This document shows, piece after piece, positions 59,923 through 64,000 of a DNA stretch of 64,000 bases. The notes beneath the pieces are model-generated. The model saw nothing but the letters and a program-made list of their open reading frames with translations, did not search any database and was not told where the DNA came from. Source of the stretch: Microtetraspora sp. NBRC 16547 (GTDB taxonomy: Bacteria; Actinomycetota; Actinomycetes; Streptosporangiales; Streptosporangiaceae); contig NZ_BSSE01000029.1 of NCBI RefSeq assembly GCF_030268965.1, positions 28,716 to 92,715 of the forward strand, given 5' to 3'. Every line of letters starts with the position of its first letter. Positions within the stretch are counted from its first letter, which is position 1. Both the position numbers and the translations under genes were made by a program.

Positions 59923-60636
59923 ATGAACCAGCCCACGCCCGCTCCCGGCTCTCTGCGCGACCTCGCCTACGAGGCGATACGCGAGCGGATCGTCGAGGGC
60001 GCGTGGCACCCCGGTCGCCGGATCGTCGAACGCGATGTGGCCGCCGAGCTCGGCATCTCACGCATCCCCCTGCGCGAGGCGCTGCGGCGGCTGCACGACG
60101 AGGGGCTCGTCATCCTCGTCCCCCGCCAGGGGGCGCTGGTCAGCCCCTTCACCCCGGCCGACGTCTCCGACCTGTTCGACATCCGCGAATACCTCGAAGA
60201 ACTGGCCGCCCGCCGCGCCGCCGAACGCGCCGACGAGAGCGTCCTGTCCCGCCTGCGCGAATCCCTGCGGGCGGCGGAAGACGCACGGGCGCGCGGAGAC
60301 GAGCGCGGCCTGGCTCTCGCCAACGCCACCTTCCACACCGAGGTCGTCAACGCCTCCGGTAACGCGCTCCTCCAGTCGATCATGGATCCGCTCGCCACCA
60401 AGCTGCGCTGGCTCTTCCGCCTGACGTCGGTGCGCGACCCCGGCCGGCAGTGCGCCGAGCACGCCCAGCTCTACGAGGCGATCGCCGCGCGCGACTCGGA
60501 GAAGGCCGGCGCGCTCGCCCGCGCGCACGCCGCCGCGGGCCGCGAGCTGTCGATGCGCATGGCCGAGGAATGGAGCGATCCGCGCTTCAACCCGATCACG
60601 GCCACCCGAACCCGGCGGCGCGCCCCCAAACCGTGA
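59923..60636 (+). CDS. GntR family regulator, FCD (FadR) subfamily
   Basis: 237 residues from MNQPTPAPGSLRDLAYEAIR; a CGGGAG motif lies 5 nt upstream. The winged HTH (RIVERDVAAELGISRIPLRE, ALRRLHDEGLVILVPRQGAL, about 35-80) is followed by an all-helical FCD domain with the metal-site-like residues DIREYLEELAARRA, HTEVVNASGN and EHAQLYEAI. FCD domains bind small organic acids or bases. It lies next to the convergent deaminase gene and shares operator-like sites with both deaminases. Confidence 0.9.
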   Translation: MNQPTPAPGSLRDLAYEAIRERIVEGAWHPGRRIVERDVAAELGISRIPLREALRRLHDEGLVILVPRQGALVSPFTPADVSDLFDIREYLEELAARRAAERADESVLSRLRESLRAAEDARARGDERGLALANATFHTEVVNASGNALLQSIMDPLATKLRWLFRLTSVRDPGRQCAEHAQLYEAIAARDSEKAGALARAHAAAGRELSMRMAEEWSDPRFNPITATRTRRRAPKP

Positions 60637-60678
60637 CAACGGGCCGCGCCGCCCAGGCCGACCTTCGCTCGCGAGCGC

Positions 60679-61923
60679 TCAGACGAGCCGGCCGTCGCGG
60701 GCCACGACCCGTCCCGCCCGGACCACCACGTCGCGGCGCGGCAGGTCGATCACAACCTGCGGCAGGCACTCGCCCTCGACCAGCATGAAGTCGGCGGGCG
60801 CCCCCGGCCGCAGATCCGCCTTCGGCAGCCCGAGCAGATCGGCGCCGCCGTCCGCCGCCAGCCGGAAGCACGCCTCCAGCTCCTCGTCGAGGCGCAGGTC
60901 GAGGGTCCAGCCAAGCAGCCAGGCTCGGTGGAGCATGTCCGCGTTGCCGTACGGGCTCCAGTTGTCGCGTACGCCGTCCGAGCCGAGACCGACCCGCACG
61001 CCGCGCTCGGCCAGCCGCCGGAAGGGCAGCACGGTCGTCGCCGACGGCGCGACCGTGGTCAGCGCGATGTCCGCCGAGGCCAGCAGGTCGGCCGTCGCGT
61101 CCAGCTCCCATCCGGAGAGGGTGGCGACCGCGAAGGCGTGGCTCACCGTGACCTTCCCCCGCAGGCCGAGCGCCTCGGTCCGCGCGGCGATCTCACGCAG
61201 CGGGCCGAGCCCTCGCTCCCCGACGTCGTGCAGGTGGATGTCGACAGCCAGCCCGTATCGCTCGGCGATCCCGAAGACGACGTCGAGCTGCCGGTTCTCC
61301 CCGGACGTGCCGTCGCCTGACACGCGGTCGAAGCCCGCGGGGTCGATCCCGCCCACCACGTCGATCAGGCCGCCGGCGGCCGCCTCCTCCAGCAGTTTGG
61401 CGGCGCCTGGTGTCCGCTCCACCCCGTGCTGCGGGAACGCCACGAGTTGCACGTCGAGGACGTCGCGCAGCTTCTCGCGCGCCTCTGCCACACCGGTGAC
61501 GCCCTCCAGCCCGTACGCGGGCGCCACGTCGGCGTGGGCGCGCATCGCGCGCGTGCCCTGTGCGGCGGCGTGCGCCATCAGCCGCCGCGCGCGCTCGGCG
61601 ACCGGGGTGGGCAGGGCGCGGTGCAGCTCCACATCCCCGGCCACGTACTCGGCGATGCCGCGGGCCGGTCGGCGGCTGTGCCAGGGCTCGCCCCAGGCCG
61701 TCTTGTCGGGGTGGATGTGCGCGTCCACCAGGGTGGGCAGGGCCAGCCGCCCGCCCCCGTCGACGTACTCGACCACGGCGCCGTCCGGGACGGCGTCCGC
61801 CAGCACACCGTCCACGGCGACCAGGTCGACGGCGGGCCCGCCGAAGGGGCGTACGTCGCGGAAGACGGTGGCGGAAGCGCCGGCGATCGTACGGGTGTCG
61901 GCATCGGCGGTGTGGTTCGTCAT
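60679..61923 (-). CDS. Amidohydrolase, cytosine-deaminase (CodA)-like, copy 1
   Basis: 414 residues from MTNHTADADTRTIAGASATV, with GAGGGAGA upstream. Metal and catalytic motifs: DAHIHPDKTAWG (about 67-78), AHADVAPAYG, VDIHLHDVGERGLG, VTVSHAFAVA and GLGSDGVRDNWSPYGNADML (about 322-341). The order is that of CodA-like metallo-dependent hydrolases, with DK after the first HxH as in cytosine/creatinine-type deaminases. It likely deaminates or hydrolyses a cyclic nitrogen compound. A GntR-type site lies 23 bp above the start. Confidence 0.88.
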   Translation of the reverse strand: MTNHTADADTRTIAGASATVFRDVRPFGGPAVDLVAVDGVLADAVPDGAVVEYVDGGGRLALPTLVDAHIHPDKTAWGEPWHSRRPARGIAEYVAGDVELHRALPTPVAERARRLMAHAAAQGTRAMRAHADVAPAYGLEGVTGVAEAREKLRDVLDVQLVAFPQHGVERTPGAAKLLEEAAAGGLIDVVGGIDPAGFDRVSGDGTSGENRQLDVVFGIAERYGLAVDIHLHDVGERGLGPLREIAARTEALGLRGKVTVSHAFAVATLSGWELDATADLLASADIALTTVAPSATTVLPFRRLAERGVRVGLGSDGVRDNWSPYGNADMLHRAWLLGWTLDLRLDEELEACFRLAADGGADLLGLPKADLRPGAPADFMLVEGECLPQVVIDLPRRDVVVRAGRVVARDGRLV

Positions 61924-61945
61924 CGCGATCTCCCTCGAAGCATTT

Positions 61946-61955
61946 TGGTATACCA
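61946..61955. promoter_or_regulatory. GntR operator upstream of deaminase 1
   Basis: TGGTATACCA, a perfect 10-bp palindrome, 22 bp above the start of the leftward gene. It is flanked by TTT and GTATT. Confidence 0.65.
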
Positions 61956-62153
61956 GTATTGCACTCTCGGCCGTCCGGGCCCGCTCGGAAGCACCCCCGG
62001 GGAGTGCGGAGGGGGTCGAGCGGTCGTCGCCGCACCGGATGGCTCGCCGCGCCCCGCATTCCGAACAGGCCCGATGTCCGGGAAAACGTCCATCGCGGCT
62101 GTCGTGCCCCACACGGTGGAGCCGCGCCCGTCGGTCGGCGAGGGCATCGCGGG

Positions 62154-63428
62154 CTACCAGGCCCGTTGGACGCCGGGTTCGGGGGCGGGCAGTCCCGCCA
62201 CCGGGCAGCCGTCGGTCGCCACGACACGTCCGGCGTGCATCACCATCAGGCGCCAGGGGTGCGCGGCCACCGCCTCGGCGACGCTCGCCGCCGCGACGGC
62301 GACGAGGTCGGCGCGGCTGCCCGGCTCCAGCCCGTAGCGGTCCAGGCCCAAAGCGGCGGCGGCCTCCGTGGTGACGAGCGAGGCCGCGACGCGCAACTCG
62401 TCGTCGGTCATCAACTCCGAACGCAGGCCGATGATCGTCGCCCGCTCCAGCATGTCGCCCGTGCCGTACGGCCACCACGCGTCGCGGATGTTGTCGGAGC
62501 CGGCGAAGACCCGGACGCCCGCCTCGCGCAGTCGCAGGACGGGCGGCATCGACCCGGCGGGGCCGTTGGTGAGGATGGACACCCCCGCGGCCGCGAGCGC
62601 CGACGCCGTCCGGACGAGCGTGGCGTCGGCGACCTCGCCCAGGCAGTAGGCGTGGCTCACCGTCACGCGGCCGCCCAGCCCGAGCGCGGCGGTGCGGGCG
62701 GCGATGTCCCGCAGCTGCCCGGCCCCGATCTCGCCCGGATCATGCAGGTGGATGTCGACACCGACGCCGTGCCGCTCGGCGAGCCCGAAGACGACGTCGA
62801 GCTGTCCGTTCACGTCGCCGTCGAAGCCGTGCGGGTCGAGGCCGCCGACGAGGTCGGCGCCTTCGCGCAGTGCCGCGTCCAGCAGGTCGGGCACGCCGGG
62901 CGCGGTGATCACCCCGCTCTGCGGAAACGCGACGATCTGTACGGTCATCAGGTCGCGGACGCGCTCGCGGACCTCGAGCAGCGCGTGCAGGTTCGCCAGG
63001 CCGGCCTCGGGGTCGACGTCGACGTGGGACCGAGTGTGACCGGTGCCGTGCCCCACCATGCGATGGGCCAGCCGCAGGGCGCGCTCGGCGACCGGGACGA
63101 TGAGCCCCCGCCGAGTTCGGAGCTCCGCCTCGACCCGCTCTCGGATCGTGCCGCCGGGGACGTGCGGCTGCCAGGGAGCTCCGAGGAACGTCTTGTCCAG
63201 GTGGGAGTGGCCGTCCACGAAGGCGGGGAGGAGCAGCGCGCCGCCCAGGTCCACGCGGCCGTCGCCGACGTCTCCGGCTGCCCGGGCGCACTCGGTGGGC
63301 GCCCCGCCGTCCGAGGCGCGTTCACGGATGGACGCGATGAGACCGTCGCGGAGGGACACGTCGACACGCCGCCCGTCCGGGAGTGTGACGTCGGCCAACA
63401 CCGAAGGGTAGGAACGGCTGCTCTGCAT
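62154..63428 (-). CDS. Amidohydrolase, cytosine-deaminase (CodA)-like, copy 2
   Basis: 424 residues. DGHSHLDKTFLGAP (about 72-85), RSHVDVDPEAG, VDIHLHDPGEIGAG, VTVSHAYCLG and FAGSDNIRDAWWPYGTGDML parallel the motifs of the previous gene, though the two proteins differ over much of their length. It may act on a related substrate, or the two may form successive steps. It is upstream of copy 1 with 230 bp between. A second perfect TGGTATACCA lies 70 bp above the start. Confidence 0.88.
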   Translation of the reverse strand: MQSSRSYPSVLADVTLPDGRRVDVSLRDGLIASIRERASDGGAPTECARAAGDVGDGRVDLGGALLLPAFVDGHSHLDKTFLGAPWQPHVPGGTIRERVEAELRTRRGLIVPVAERALRLAHRMVGHGTGHTRSHVDVDPEAGLANLHALLEVRERVRDLMTVQIVAFPQSGVITAPGVPDLLDAALREGADLVGGLDPHGFDGDVNGQLDVVFGLAERHGVGVDIHLHDPGEIGAGQLRDIAARTAALGLGGRVTVSHAYCLGEVADATLVRTASALAAAGVSILTNGPAGSMPPVLRLREAGVRVFAGSDNIRDAWWPYGTGDMLERATIIGLRSELMTDDELRVAASLVTTEAAAALGLDRYGLEPGSRADLVAVAAASVAEAVAAHPWRLMVMHAGRVVATDGCPVAGLPAPEPGVQRAW

Positions 63429-63497
63429 ACGGGGCTCTCCCAGGGCGTGAGGGTGTGCGATTCGGGCGTATGGGCCCGTGACGCCTGCGCTAATTAC

Positions 63498-63507
63498 TGG
63501 TATACCA
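63498..63507. promoter_or_regulatory. GntR operator upstream of deaminase 2
   Basis: TGGTATACCA, identical to the site at 61946-61955, set in an AT-rich stretch between the deaminase 2 gene and the LysR fragment. Confidence 0.65.
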
Positions 63508-63562
63508 AAGTTCAGGCTAGCGGCTTCCCGGGACGAGCGGTCGCCTCGCCTGCCGCCTCCGC

Positions 63563-63890
63563 TCAGGCGGGGGCGTAGCCGCGGGCGCGGACGTGGTCGG
63601 CGACAACGGCGGCGAAGGCGCGGGCGGCGGCGCTCTGGTAGGCGCTTTCGCGCCGCAGCAGGGTGACGGTGCGGGTGGGCAGCGCCGACGCGAGCGGGAT
63701 CGGGCGCAGGGCCGGGTGGTCGTGCGTGACGGCGTCGGGGAGGACGGTGGCGACGGAGCCGTGCTGGACGATCTCGATCAGAGCCTGGACGGAGTTGGCC
63801 TCCACCACGACGCGCGGGCTGACGCGCTGCCGCCTGAAGTACGCGTCGATGTGCCCTCGGGTGGCGAACTCGCCGCTAAGTGGTCCTCGC
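63563..63890 (-). pseudogene. LysR-type regulator, C-terminal fragment
   Basis: About 100 codons reading GHIDAYFRRQRVSPRVVVEA, then NSVQALIEIVQHGSVATVLP and ARAFAAVVADHVRARGY, the second half of a LysR substrate-binding domain (CynR-like). The helix-turn-helix and most of the ligand domain are missing; the similarity stops near 63885, where a foreign sequence begins. Its intact form may once have controlled the adjacent deaminase genes. Confidence 0.8.
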
Positions 63891-63940
63891 CGGAAGTCCC
63901 TCGGGGGTTGACGGTTCACCAGTTGGCGTGCTGCTCGTAG

Positions 63941-64000
63941 TCAGGTGTCGGTGTTGGACACGTAGAGGTCGCAGACCAGATCCAGGGCCTCCTGTGGGCT
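63941..64000 (-). CDS. C-terminal end of a gene entering from the right
   Basis: 19 codons (SPQEALDLVCDLYVSNTDT then TGA) are visible. Too short to name. Since it follows the broken LysR gene by 50 bp, it could be the end of a mobile element gene that caused the truncation, but this cannot be shown here. Confidence 0.4.
   Translation of the reverse strand, partial: SPQEALDLVCDLYVSNTDT

Noticed and set aside
61924..62478. Upstream extension of the deaminase 1 frame by 185 codons
   Set aside because: The extension runs into the deaminase 2 gene and across the GntR site; family likeness and the ribosome site both start at 61923.

Overview
This is about 64 kb of high-GC actinobacterial chromosome. 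GTG and TTG starts, 4-nt stop/start overlaps, an HrdB/SigA-type sigma factor, MecA-N penicillin-binding protein, DUF5999 and Rv2578c families all point to an actinomycete, most likely in the Streptosporangiaceae or a neighbouring group (an inference from gene content only). No prophage, CRISPR array, rRNA, tRNA or replication origin was seen.

Left third (1-25 kb), mostly core. It opens with the end of glycine dehydrogenase (gcvP). A menaquinone block follows: menE faces left, menB-menC-menD form a tightly coupled rightward operon, and a menF-type isochorismate synthase lies about 3.4 kb beyond menD. This is the classical o-succinylbenzoate route, not the futalosine route of Streptomyces. Around it lie the principal-type sigma factor, a DedA protein, a GntR regulator, yigZ, an SGNH hydrolase, an ABC exporter/two-component operon (15.7-19.2 kb), a WYL regulator divergent from a hydrolase, a BON/SRPBCC membrane protein and a GT4 glycosyltransferase.

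Middle (25-47 kb), more mosaic. It has a radical SAM protein, a secreted Arg/Glu repeat protein and a Ser/Thr kinase gene split by an IS200/IS605-type element. The element carries an intact TnpB and a decayed TnpA. A penicillin-binding protein, plsC, a MarR-MFS pair and a TetR-hydrolase pair follow. A Tn3 transposase fragment adjoins a second ABC exporter/two-component operon, which is headed by a perfect 28-bp palindrome. A solitary tyrosine recombinase comes next.

Right third (47-64 kb). An NRAMP-family transporter with non-canonical metal-site motifs is preceded by a clear M-box (Mg2+) riboswitch and a short leader ORF and followed by two small ORFs. This suggests a magnesium uptake locus rather than a manganese one. 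Then come a PAS-GAF-SpoIIE phosphatase, two TetR regulators with clear operators, a GT1 glycosyltransferase, a nitronate monooxygenase, a MarR/cupin divergent pair, a type II toxin-antitoxin pair and an APH-like phosphotransferase. Last is a GntR regulator with two amidohydrolase (cytosine-deaminase-like) genes, tied together by a shared TGGTATACCA-type operator. The right edge has a truncated LysR gene abutting the end of another gene. Several short gene remnants lie at 35.1-35.4, 52.6, 54.7-55.0 and 57.8 kb.

Strongest leads: the M-box/NRAMP/leader-peptide/small-ORF locus; the TnpB element whose ends can be placed so that the kinase frame is restored; and the GntR-deaminase regulon.
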